DNA from: an uncultured Pseudomonas sp.
GTDB lineage: Bacteria > Pseudomonadota > Gammaproteobacteria > Pseudomonadales > Pseudomonadaceae
Reading direction: 5' to 3'
Assembly (NCBI RefSeq): GCF_943846705.1
Contig: NZ_OX044366.1
Location: 3,844,001 to 3,908,000, forward strand
DNA: 64,000 nucleotides
Below, piece after piece: positions 1 through 7,442 of this stretch. The position numbers were made by a program, and so were the translations under genes. Numbering within the stretch: position 1 is the stretch's first letter; every line of letters starts with the position of its first letter. Under the pieces are notes generated by a model. It ran no database searches, was not told the DNA's origin, and saw only the letters and a list, made by a program, of their open reading frames with translations.

Positions 1-878
1 ATATTGCACTCCAGGATCATCTGCGTGCCGCGTGCCAATACCTCGACCGACTTGACCCGCATGCGCGAGTGCAGCAGCGAGCCGGCCGGTACCGGACTGG
101 GGAAGCGCAGCCGCTCGGAGCCATAGTTGACCATATTGGTGAACCCTGTGACCTCGAAACCGAGCGGCACCTGCATACGTGACATCAGTACCTGCACCAG
201 CGCACCGTGGGCAATGGTGCCGCCGAACGGGCCTTCCTTGCGCGCACGCTCGGGGTCCGTATGAATCCAGTAATCGTCGCCGGACAGGGCCGCGAACTGA
301 TCGATCAAGGCTTGGTCCACCAGGATCTGGTTGCTCCAGCCACTGAACTGCTCAGAGACCAGCGCCCGCAAGGCGTCGATATCTTTCACGGCGATTTGCT
401 GCTTGGCCACCCCGCTCTCCTGAGCCGGGGCCGCTGGCGCTTTTAGCACCTCATCACGCGACTCCAGCGCAACATCGCTGCCGGTGTAGCGCAACAGCAT
501 GCTGCCGTCGGCTTTGACCCGCGCCAAGACCGGCTTGACGCGCATTCCCACCTTGAGCTGCTCGGGGTCGAGGCCCACCAGGGTGGTATTCATCCGCACC
601 CCCTGATCCAACTCCACCACCGCCAGGATCTGCGGCTCGGCACTGGCAAACTCGGGCAGTGTTGGCACTCGCGCCACGGTATAGGTGTACAGCGTGCCCG
701 CCCCGGAAACCGCTTTCCAGGTCAACTGGTGCGACCAGCAATGGCTGCAATGACGGCGCGGGTAAAAAACCCACAACTGGCAGGCGTCGCACTGCTGCAA
801 CATCACCTGACCTTGCTTGAGCCCTTCCCAAAAGGGTGCGGAAATCGCCGTCGGCAGCGGCATTGGTTTATTGCTCAT
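1..878 (-). CDS. DUF35 OB-fold/Zn-ribbon protein fused to a MaoC-like hydratase domain (partial)
   Basis: The gene runs off the left edge, so its C-terminus is missing; at least 292 residues are visible. The N-terminal part is a DUF35-type acyl-CoA-associated domain: a rubredoxin-like zinc ribbon with Cys30, Cys33, Cys44 and Cys47, followed by an OB-fold region to about residue 135. A linker rich in Ala/Pro leads to a MaoC/hotdog domain from about residue 165, with the hydratase Asp-His pair seen as GDDYWIH (Asp201, His206); the usual Asn-Pro between them is Tyr-Trp. Only two bases separate its ATG from the stop of the upstream thiolase-like gene, so the two are translated together. In known systems DUF35 proteins partner Cys-less thiolase-like aldolases such as Ltp2; a hydratase-plus-aldolase function here is inference. 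Confidence 0.85.
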   Translation of the reverse strand, partial: MSNKPMPLPTAISAPFWEGLKQGQVMLQQCDACQLWVFYPRRHCSHCWSHQLTWKAVSGAGTLYTYTVARVPTLPEFASAEPQILAVVELDQGVRMNTTLVGLDPEQLKVGMRVKPVLARVKADGSMLLRYTGSDVALESRDEVLKAPAAPAQESGVAKQQIAVKDIDALRALVSEQFSGWSNQILVDQALIDQFAALSGDDYWIHTDPERARKEGPFGGTIAHGALVQVLMSRMQVPLGFEVTGFTNMVNYGSERLRFPSPVPAGSLLHSRMRVKSVEVLARGTQMILECN

Positions 879-880
879 GC

Positions 881-2092
881 TCAAGCCCCCTGAAGAATCA
901 ATGCGCCCTGCTCGCTCATGACACCACCGGTGCCAGAGACGAACACCTGATCGCAGACTTTGAGCTGGCGATCACCGGCCTTACCTGCGATTTGCTGATA
1001 GGCCTCAATCACCTGCGAGAAGCCACCGGCCGAGCCTGCTTGACCGAAACTGAGCTGACCGCCGTGGGTGTTCATCGGGAAGTTGCCCTTATAGGTCAGG
1101 TCGTTTTCCAGAATGAAGCGCATCCCCTCGCCCTTGGCGCAGAAACCTGCATCCTCGAGGCTGAGCAGCACAGTAATGGTGTAGCAATCGTAGATCTGCG
1201 CCGCATGCATCTGCGCCGGCGTCAGGCCAGCCATGGCAAAGGCGCTGCGCGCCGCCGGGCCGACGGGGGTCTCGGTCATGTCAGGCGAATAGCTCGGCGA
1301 TTTATAACCGAGCCGCTCACCGAAGCCGGTCACGCAGGCCGCGCGCCCCTTGGCTTTGGCCGCCAACTCCTTGGACGCGACAATCACCGCCGCGCCACCG
1401 GCCACCGGCATGACAATTTCAAGGATGTGCAAGGGATCAGCGACCATCTTGCTGTTGAGCACATCCTCGATGCTCAGGGTCTGACCGCGGAAGATCGCAT
1501 CCGGGTGAGCCTGGGCATTGAAGCGCTGATCCACGGCGATTTTGGCCATGGCCCGCTGGTCGTAACCATACTGCGCCGCATAGCGCTGAGCGATCATGGC
1601 GTAACCGGTGTTCTGCCCCATATGCCCGTAAGGCAAGTCAAACTCGGCTTCCGGTGCACCATACTGGGTGCTGTGCCCACCAAAACGCATGGCCCGCGCC
1701 ATGGCTGAGGGATCATCATCCGGGCCGAACGGTGCCATGCGCTGCGGGATAACACAGAGCACTGCCTGACAAATACCCAGCTCAATCGCGGCAGCCGCTC
1801 GCCAGATCATGCCCACGGCCGTGGTGCCGCCCAGATCGACGACCTCGGCGAAGTTCAGCGCGATGCCGAGATACTCGGCAGCCATGGCCGGCACAAAACT
1901 TGAAGCCTCATGGAAATGCGGCCCATTAATGCACAGGCCATCGATATCACTGGCTTTAAGTCCGGCGTCAGCCAAGGCCTGCGCAGCCAGATCCGCCACC
2001 TGCTCGAGATGGAACATCTGTGGCGCAGTGGCGTATTTTTCCGGTTTGTATTGCGCGGCGCCAACAATGGCCGCAGTCCCCTTCAAACCCAT
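881..2092 (-). CDS. SCP2/Ltp2-type thiolase-like protein lacking the catalytic Cys
   Basis: A 403-residue protein of the lipid-transfer/thiolase family. The segment where thiolases carry the nucleophilic Cys reads VVDLGGTTAVGM near residue 85-95, with no Cys, while the C-terminal NTHGGQLS and GTGGVMSEQG loops are kept. A YDCYT motif near residue 303 matches the Tyr-containing loop of Ltp2-like steroid side-chain aldolases. Family knowledge: members of this kind perform retro-aldol C-C cleavage of a 3-hydroxyacyl-CoA branch rather than thiolysis, and need a DUF35 partner, which is the next gene. A start at 2092 is supported by the GGAGG-like site eight bases upstream. The promoter region holds the conserved ATGGACGAT element 66 bp before the start. 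It could also be an inactive thiolase homologue. Confidence 0.85.
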   Translation of the reverse strand: MGLKGTAAIVGAAQYKPEKYATAPQMFHLEQVADLAAQALADAGLKASDIDGLCINGPHFHEASSFVPAMAAEYLGIALNFAEVVDLGGTTAVGMIWRAAAAIELGICQAVLCVIPQRMAPFGPDDDPSAMARAMRFGGHSTQYGAPEAEFDLPYGHMGQNTGYAMIAQRYAAQYGYDQRAMAKIAVDQRFNAQAHPDAIFRGQTLSIEDVLNSKMVADPLHILEIVMPVAGGAAVIVASKELAAKAKGRAACVTGFGERLGYKSPSYSPDMTETPVGPAARSAFAMAGLTPAQMHAAQIYDCYTITVLLSLEDAGFCAKGEGMRFILENDLTYKGNFPMNTHGGQLSFGQAGSAGGFSQVIEAYQQIAGKAGDRQLKVCDQVFVSGTGGVMSEQGALILQGA

Positions 2093-2158
2093 GGTGAGCC
2101 TCCAGCAGGCGATTGCACTCGGTTGTCCTGCATTCTTATTCGCTACTTACTGCACCTC

Positions 2159-2167
2159 ATCGTCCAT
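2159..2167 (-). promoter_or_regulatory. Island-wide regulatory element, copy 1
   Basis: The nine bases read ATGGACGAT towards the thiolase-like gene, with 66 bp between the element and the ATG. An AATAAGAAT stretch about 18 bases downstream could serve as the -10 region. The same word recurs before other units of the island (12666, 12735, 24210, 25989). Confidence 0.6.
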
Positions 2168-2360
2168 AAGGCCTACACCGGCATTTCTCTTCTACTGCCA
2201 CGCGACACCAAACGGACTAAGACGCTGCCGGCAGCCTGCCTGATCATCAGCGCCGCCGGGTCTACAACACTCCAATTCTGCGCAGCCACGACATCGCGCA
2301 GGCAGGACCTGTCGCCAACCCAGACCCGGCCCCCGACAGTGACCACAACACGGATGCCAC

Positions 2361-3083
2361 ATGATAAAAACAATCTGCCATGGCCTGCTGCTTAGCGGCC
2401 TGATTCTCAGCAGCTCTGCCCAGGCTGCTTTGCCGGACAATATCCAGTTACAGCGCGAGACCCTGCGTTCGTTAACCCTGATAATCCAACTGCAGGCTGA
2501 GGGTATCCAGTCGCGTCAGCGTCAGGAGTTGCATCAGGACATGCAGCAACTGCAGCTGTTACTGCAGCGCAGCGGACACAGCGACAGCCACTACCCGAAG
2601 ACTCTGGCACACACCCTCGAGGCACTTGACGGCGGGCAGTCGCCAGCCGCCGAAGAGCTCGACCAGCTACATGAACAGGCACTTAGGCTACTCGACAGCA
2701 GCTATAGCGCGGAGACGGACAGCGCCTACCTAGCGCTGCTGATGACCGAATACCTGGCTATGCGTTATGCCTTCAGCAGCTATATCGGCATCCCAACGAC
2801 CAGCGCCCGCGCACAGAGCGGTTATTACGCAACCAACACCGACGACCTCTTGCTCCAGCTCGACCAGAAACTGACGAGCATCCTTAGCGCTCTTAATGAC
2901 AGCGGCCTCTCGGCCCGTTGGGCGATGTTGTACCGAGCCCTGTCGGACACCCAGGACGGCTGGATCCGCACCCGCTCAGGCAAGGCCTTCACCCCTATCG
3001 TGGTGATTCGCAACGCCCGGGTTTTCAGTAGCCAGCTAGCTCAATTGCTGGACAACCAAATACAGGCCGCAGCCAATAATTAA
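2361..3083 (+). CDS. Exported protein of unknown function
   Basis: A 240-residue protein that I do not recognise. The first 22 residues form a clear Sec signal peptide (hydrophobic GLLLSGLIL, then SSSAQA before ALPDN), so the protein is probably periplasmic. The mature part is almost entirely helical in character and rich in Gln and Leu, with QRQELHQDMQQLQLLLQR-like stretches near residues 52-70 that suggest coiled-coil packing. It is transcribed divergently from the thiolase-like gene, sharing a 268-bp intergenic region that contains one ATGGACGAT element, and ends at a strong terminator. Ribosome binding site is weak. Function cannot be inferred; the position suggests it may belong to the island, but this is not shown. 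Confidence 0.75.
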   Translation: MIKTICHGLLLSGLILSSSAQAALPDNIQLQRETLRSLTLIIQLQAEGIQSRQRQELHQDMQQLQLLLQRSGHSDSHYPKTLAHTLEALDGGQSPAAEELDQLHEQALRLLDSSYSAETDSAYLALLMTEYLAMRYAFSSYIGIPTTSARAQSGYYATNTDDLLLQLDQKLTSILSALNDSGLSARWAMLYRALSDTQDGWIRTRSGKAFTPIVVIRNARVFSSQLAQLLDNQIQAAANN

Positions 3084-3099
3084 GCGCTAGTAGATACGC

Positions 3100-3134
3100 A
3101 AAAAGCCGAGACGCATGATGCGTCTCGGCTTTTT
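3100..3134. terminator. Bidirectional rho-independent terminator
   Basis: A near-perfect hairpin (AAAAAGCCGAGACGCAT, one central G, then its complement) with A and T runs on both sides. It lies between two convergent genes and can serve both. Confidence 0.92.
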
Positions 3135-3189
3135 TACAGCTGTTGCTCCGTTACTGAATCAGGTTAACCCCTCATCAGCGCCGCTCAAC

Positions 3190-4569
3190 TCAACGGCCCA
3201 TGGCACGCAGACGGTCGGGAGTGAACTGGGTCGGATCCATCTCGCCCTTGTTCAGCATCGCGGCACGCTCACGCTCGTTGAACAGCGAATAACCGACATA
3301 ACCACCGCTGTTCAGGTCATGGTAGAACGAAGAGCCCGCCTGCCAGGCCTGGGTATCCGGATGGTAGTAGTAGTTGAGGATCGCGTGCTTCCACAGCTCG
3401 CCACGGGTGTCATAGTTGTCAGCCATCACCGCATGCCACGAATCCTCATCGATGAACAACCGACGCTTGCCATACACATGGCGACTGCCCGACTTAAGCG
3501 TGGCTTCTATCACCCAAACCCGGCGCAGTTCGTAACGCAGGAACTGCGGATCGGGGTGATGGAGTGTCAGCAGCTTTTCGTAGGTCACATCCTTGCCATG
3601 CAGTTTGTAGGCGTTGGCAGGCACGAACATTTCTTGCTTGCCGATCAGCTTCCAGTCATAGCGTTCGGGGGCGCCATTGAACAGACGGTCCTCGTCAATG
3701 GTCAACATGCCGTTAGTGCCGGCCAGCGGCTGATCGAAGCCGTAACCCGGTGCCAGGCGCACCCGACGGGTACCGGTGTTGTAAGACCAAGCCGTGCGCG
3801 GTGCAACTGCGTAGTCGTAGGGTTCATGGTTGAGCGAGGTATTACCGCGATCGCGCAGTGGCAACTGAACCTCAGTGGTGCAGTAAGCCGACACACCGTC
3901 GTCGGTATGCGCACGATGGTTCGGGTCCATCGGCGGCGCCAGGCAGCGACCATGCACACGGCCCCAGCCGATACTGCCGTTGGCAGTAACCGAAGCAATG
4001 TCGCGAATTTCATCCTGGGTCCAGGCACGGAATGGCAGCTGATGGTTCAGCAACACTTCCTGGGCGGTTTTCGGAATCGGGAAACCGATGTAGCCCAGGC
4101 CTTTATAGCCGAAACCGTCATTGACAACCTCGGCATTCAGCGCATTCCACTTCGCCCGTTCGCACACCACTTCTGGATAGGCGAACTCGCGGCGACCTTC
4201 ATAGACGTTGATCTTGTAGGTGTCCGGGTACTTCTTGAGCAGCGCCTGCTGACCGTCACTGAGGTTAGCGGCATGTTCGGCCATATTGGCAGCGGTAATC
4301 ACCAGGATCGGCTTGTCTGCTGCATAGGGGTCGACGGGGTGTGCACCGCTGTGCGGCGGGGCATCCCAACCTGGCACCTTGCCCACGTAGAGGCCCTTGA
4401 ACTCTGGAATGGTGCCGGCGGCGTTACCTGCACGCTCAGCGCCAACACAGGTCAGGTCCTTACCCAAACGATCCGCCTCCTCCGCTGAAACAGCGGCATT
4501 GGCAAACCCCGCCACCGTCAGGCTGATGGCAGCGGCCAGAGAAACTACTACACCATGCTTATTAATCAT
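3190..4569 (-). CDS. DUF1329 family outer-membrane-associated protein
   Basis: A 459-residue DUF1329 (LolA/LolB-like fold) protein. The start at 4569 gives a normal signal peptide (MINKHGVVVSL, cleavage near ANA-AVSAEE at about residue 25) and has a GGAGAT site just upstream; a longer frame to 4662 would place the signal peptide internally, so it is rejected. Family knowledge: DUF1329 proteins are encoded beside DUF1302 barrels and hydrophobic-compound catabolic genes in pseudomonads and relatives, and are thought to act at the outer membrane, possibly in substrate uptake or handling. It is the last gene of the eight-gene operon that starts at 12590. The actual ligand is unknown. Confidence 0.9.
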   Translation of the reverse strand: MINKHGVVVSLAAAISLTVAGFANAAVSAEEADRLGKDLTCVGAERAGNAAGTIPEFKGLYVGKVPGWDAPPHSGAHPVDPYAADKPILVITAANMAEHAANLSDGQQALLKKYPDTYKINVYEGRREFAYPEVVCERAKWNALNAEVVNDGFGYKGLGYIGFPIPKTAQEVLLNHQLPFRAWTQDEIRDIASVTANGSIGWGRVHGRCLAPPMDPNHRAHTDDGVSAYCTTEVQLPLRDRGNTSLNHEPYDYAVAPRTAWSYNTGTRRVRLAPGYGFDQPLAGTNGMLTIDEDRLFNGAPERYDWKLIGKQEMFVPANAYKLHGKDVTYEKLLTLHHPDPQFLRYELRRVWVIEATLKSGSRHVYGKRRLFIDEDSWHAVMADNYDTRGELWKHAILNYYYHPDTQAWQAGSSFYHDLNSGGYVGYSLFNERERAAMLNKGEMDPTQFTPDRLRAMGR

Positions 4570-4688
4570 TGTTATCTCCACAGGGTAGAGGCGACCTGCA
4601 TGTCTGCTTGCGGCACTGGCGGTCGAATCATCGACAGACCAGACATAACAGCCGGCAGGCAACTATTGAAGGTCGCTCCGATTTAAAT

Positions 4689-6305
4689 TCAGAAGGAGTA
4701 CTTAGCCGAGAACGTCAGGTAGTCACGATCACCCAGCATGCGATTGCGAGTTGGGTCGGGCGTATACAGATACCCGACATACGTCGTGTTCAGCTCTAGG
4801 TTGCCGAGGTACTTGAAGGTCGCTCCCACCGACATGCGCTTGTCACCCTGACCGGCCGAGATTGTGCCTTTAAGTGGGGTATTACCCTCGACGACATGCG
4901 ACCAGTTAACCGGTACGCTCAAATCCCAACCGGAGAAGATCCCGGGATAGGACAGAACCGCCTGCAGGGTATAGGCCGTGGCGGTCTTGCTCTGCCAGGT
5001 GGTAGCGGTCCTGTAGGTGTAATCCTTGTTGTTGCCCACCTTGTCGACGTCATCAGCACGCACATGCACGACTTCGCCAATCAGGGTTGTCGATTGGGCC
5101 CAAGGCATGTCACCCAGCGCCCGGATAAAGCTCAGCTGCATCTGCTGGCCCGAACCGGTGGACAACTGGTTATTCGCCAGCGTGATCGGAGCACCGCTGC
5201 GGTACGACCACTCACCGCCGACCTGGGTATTACCCACGCTGGTGGAGAAGCTCATGCCGGTCAGCTTGATGTCCTCGATATATTCGACCGTGTAGTTGGT
5301 CGGTAGTCTCGGGCTGATGGGGCTCAAACCAAAACCGCCCAAGGTAATCCCGGCCGGGTTACGGTCGTGATAGCGAACATGGAAGAAGCCCAGTTCGGTG
5401 GTCAGGGTCGGCCGGTACATGGCACGAAGACCGTACTGACCGCTGTCACGCGGCTCGTTGTCGCCCATGTTCGCGGCTTTAACAGAGAACCCTGGAGCAA
5501 CAGGTACATAGAGGAACTCAGCGCCCGGGCCGGTAACATCGGAAGTCGACAGGAAGGAACCTACCGGGTTCAGCTCGTTGCCCTTCCACTCATACTGCAC
5601 ATAGGCCGACAGGCCGAAGTCGGGGTTGATTTCCCAGTTGGCCGATACCTGGCCGACTGGCAGCAAGATGTCCTTGACCTCAACCCCCGGCTGGCCGGCG
5701 TTGACCACGTTGACCGGCCCCTGCACGCCGTTCACCCCTGGATAAAACAACCCCTCGCCCCAGGCCACCACGTGTCGACCGGCCTTGATACCCAAACGTT
5801 GATTGTCATGCAGGTCAAAGTCGCCGAACACGTAGGCATCGAGGAAGCGGCTGCGGCCACCGGAAAACTTCTTCGCGTCACTGGTGAACTCGTCGTGGGC
5901 ACCGGTTTTGTTCACGGTGCGCGGCGAGTTGTTGTCATTTTGGCTGTGGTAAACATCATCGTAAAAGGTACTACCGCGCAACACCGCGCCGTAGTTGTCT
6001 TTACGCAGAATGATTTCACCCAGGGCAGTTACCCGGTTGGTAGTGAGCGCGTTACGCTCGAAGTTGCGATTGCCGTCATCACCATTGGCCTGCCCGTTCA
6101 GCAGCCGAGAGTCGGCATTCTCCAAACGCGTGCCAATACCGTAACTGGTGGTCAGCGTCCAATCGATGGTCGCGCCATTGTCGAAACTAAGCCGCTCTCC
6201 TGCCTGCACGTCTTGGGTAGAAGATGCGGCGATGGCAATGGCCAGTGATGCAACCGCAAAGCCTGTAGCCCCCCGGTGTATAGCGTTGTTTTTATTGTTT
6301 TTCAT
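4689..6305 (-). CDS. DUF1302 family putative outer-membrane beta-barrel
   Basis: A 538-residue protein with an N-terminal signal peptide (cleavage about DVQA-GERL, residue 36) and alternating amphipathic segments typical of beta-strands. The last residue is Phe in AKYSF, the usual C-terminal signature of outer-membrane barrels. It matches DUF1302, which is nearly always paired with DUF1329, the next gene downstream (119-bp gap). The start at 6305 is chosen because AGGAG lies seven bases upstream and the signal peptide begins there; a GTG/ATG further upstream at 6332 would add nine residues. Probable role: passage or binding of a hydrophobic substrate at the outer membrane (inference from family context). 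Confidence 0.9.
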   Translation of the reverse strand: MKNNKNNAIHRGATGFAVASLAIAIAASSTQDVQAGERLSFDNGATIDWTLTTSYGIGTRLENADSRLLNGQANGDDGNRNFERNALTTNRVTALGEIILRKDNYGAVLRGSTFYDDVYHSQNDNNSPRTVNKTGAHDEFTSDAKKFSGGRSRFLDAYVFGDFDLHDNQRLGIKAGRHVVAWGEGLFYPGVNGVQGPVNVVNAGQPGVEVKDILLPVGQVSANWEINPDFGLSAYVQYEWKGNELNPVGSFLSTSDVTGPGAEFLYVPVAPGFSVKAANMGDNEPRDSGQYGLRAMYRPTLTTELGFFHVRYHDRNPAGITLGGFGLSPISPRLPTNYTVEYIEDIKLTGMSFSTSVGNTQVGGEWSYRSGAPITLANNQLSTGSGQQMQLSFIRALGDMPWAQSTTLIGEVVHVRADDVDKVGNNKDYTYRTATTWQSKTATAYTLQAVLSYPGIFSGWDLSVPVNWSHVVEGNTPLKGTISAGQGDKRMSVGATFKYLGNLELNTTYVGYLYTPDPTRNRMLGDRDYLTFSAKYSF

Positions 6306-6350
6306 AACTACTCCTGCGTTTAGGTGAAACAACTTGCCGGCTGTTTTTGG

Positions 6351-7442
6351 TTAAACATGGATGTCTTCAGTTGCTGTAAACACCTCACCGCCACTACTGG
6401 ACAGACCGAAGCGCCAGGCTTTGCCGTCAAACGTGCGGGTCAGCACTCCCTCATCCCTGAGGAAATTGATGTGGGCCAGGGTTTCCCCTATGGCCATCAA
6501 CAAATCGAAACTGTTGCGTACCTTGGGAAACAGCGCAGGGCGCAGTTCGGCTACGGTCTTTGGACTGTCCAGTAGCGTCAGCAGCGTCTCCAGATGGGCA
6601 TCATGGTGTTGCTGTAACTGCCCTAGGCGATGATGCAGACCATGGAATGGCCGCTCATGAGCCGGCAGCACCAGCACCGAATCGGGCAGGTTGCGAAAGC
6701 GCCGCAGTGAGGCCAGCCAATCACCCAGCGGGTTAGCTTCAGGCTCGGTGACATTCACGCAAACGCTGGAGGTAATACGCGGCAGGATCTGGTCGCCGGA
6801 AATCAGCAGCTGGTCGTCTTCGCTATACAGGCACGCGTGCTCGGGTGAATGCCCGGAGCCGACAACGACACGCCAGCTGCGATTGCCAATTTTCAGCAGG
6901 CCGTTTTCACGCAGGCGGTGAAAACTGGTGGGCGCATCGATGTCATAGGACATTTTGCTGAGCATCGGTTGCAGATCAGATATCTGCTCATCGCTCAGGC
7001 CGCAGCGCTCAAAGAACTGCGAGAACGCCCAATTGCCCTCATCACCTTTGGGGTGCGTGACGAACATCGACTGGTATTCGCCAAAGCTCATGTACGCCGG
7101 GCAGCGAAAGCGATCAACCAGCCAGCCGAACAGACCGCTATGGTCATAGTGAAAATGCGTCACGATGACCGCCAGCACGGGGGCACCGGCGAACACCTCG
7201 GTGAAAACGCTTTCCCATACCTCGCGGCTCTGCGGCGTATTCAGTCCGGTATCCACCACAACCCAACCGTGCTCGTGGCGCAGCAGGTATAGATTGATGT
7301 GATCCAGGCCGAACGGCAGCGGCATGCGCAACCACAGCACGCCAGGCGCCACTTCCAGGGTATGCCCCGGCTGCGGCGGCTCGATCCAGGGAAAGCTCAG
7401 GCTGTCCCTGACCGCAGACTCGTGCAGGCCCAGATCGCTCAT
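6351..7442 (-). CDS. MBL-fold metallo-hydrolase
   Basis: A 363-residue metallo-beta-lactamase-fold protein. The metal site is clear: HFHYDHSG near residue 96-103 (HxHxDH), a later His in GSGHSPEHACLY, and Asp in LLISGDQILPR. The C-terminal third resembles the winged-helix tail of RNase Z/glyoxalase II-like LACTB2 proteins. Start and stop are interlocked with the upstream ligase gene (TGATG, one-base overlap), which shows translational coupling. Family members hydrolyse thioesters, lactones or phosphoesters. In this operon a thioester or lactone substrate is the most reasonable guess, but the sequence does not decide it. Confidence 0.88.
   Translation of the reverse strand: MSDLGLHESAVRDSLSFPWIEPPQPGHTLEVAPGVLWLRMPLPFGLDHINLYLLRHEHGWVVVDTGLNTPQSREVWESVFTEVFAGAPVLAVIVTHFHYDHSGLFGWLVDRFRCPAYMSFGEYQSMFVTHPKGDEGNWAFSQFFERCGLSDEQISDLQPMLSKMSYDIDAPTSFHRLRENGLLKIGNRSWRVVVGSGHSPEHACLYSEDDQLLISGDQILPRITSSVCVNVTEPEANPLGDWLASLRRFRNLPDSVLVLPAHERPFHGLHHRLGQLQQHHDAHLETLLTLLDSPKTVAELRPALFPKVRNSFDLLMAIGETLAHINFLRDEGVLTRTFDGKAWRFGLSSSGGEVFTATEDIHV

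Noticed and set aside
836..1708. 290-codon open frame on the plus strand
   Set aside because: It lies antisense to the thiolase-like gene, whose motifs are clear, and its product has no recognisable features; high GC produces such mirror frames.
3115..4488. 457-codon open frame on the plus strand
   Set aside because: Complete shadow of the DUF1329 gene, begins inside a terminator and has no signal or domain pattern.
4640..4665. ATCGACAGACC shared between the region upstream of the DUF1329 gene and the TauD/tetR region
   Set aside because: Only one palindromic arm is present near 4640 and it lies inside an operon, so the match is probably chance.
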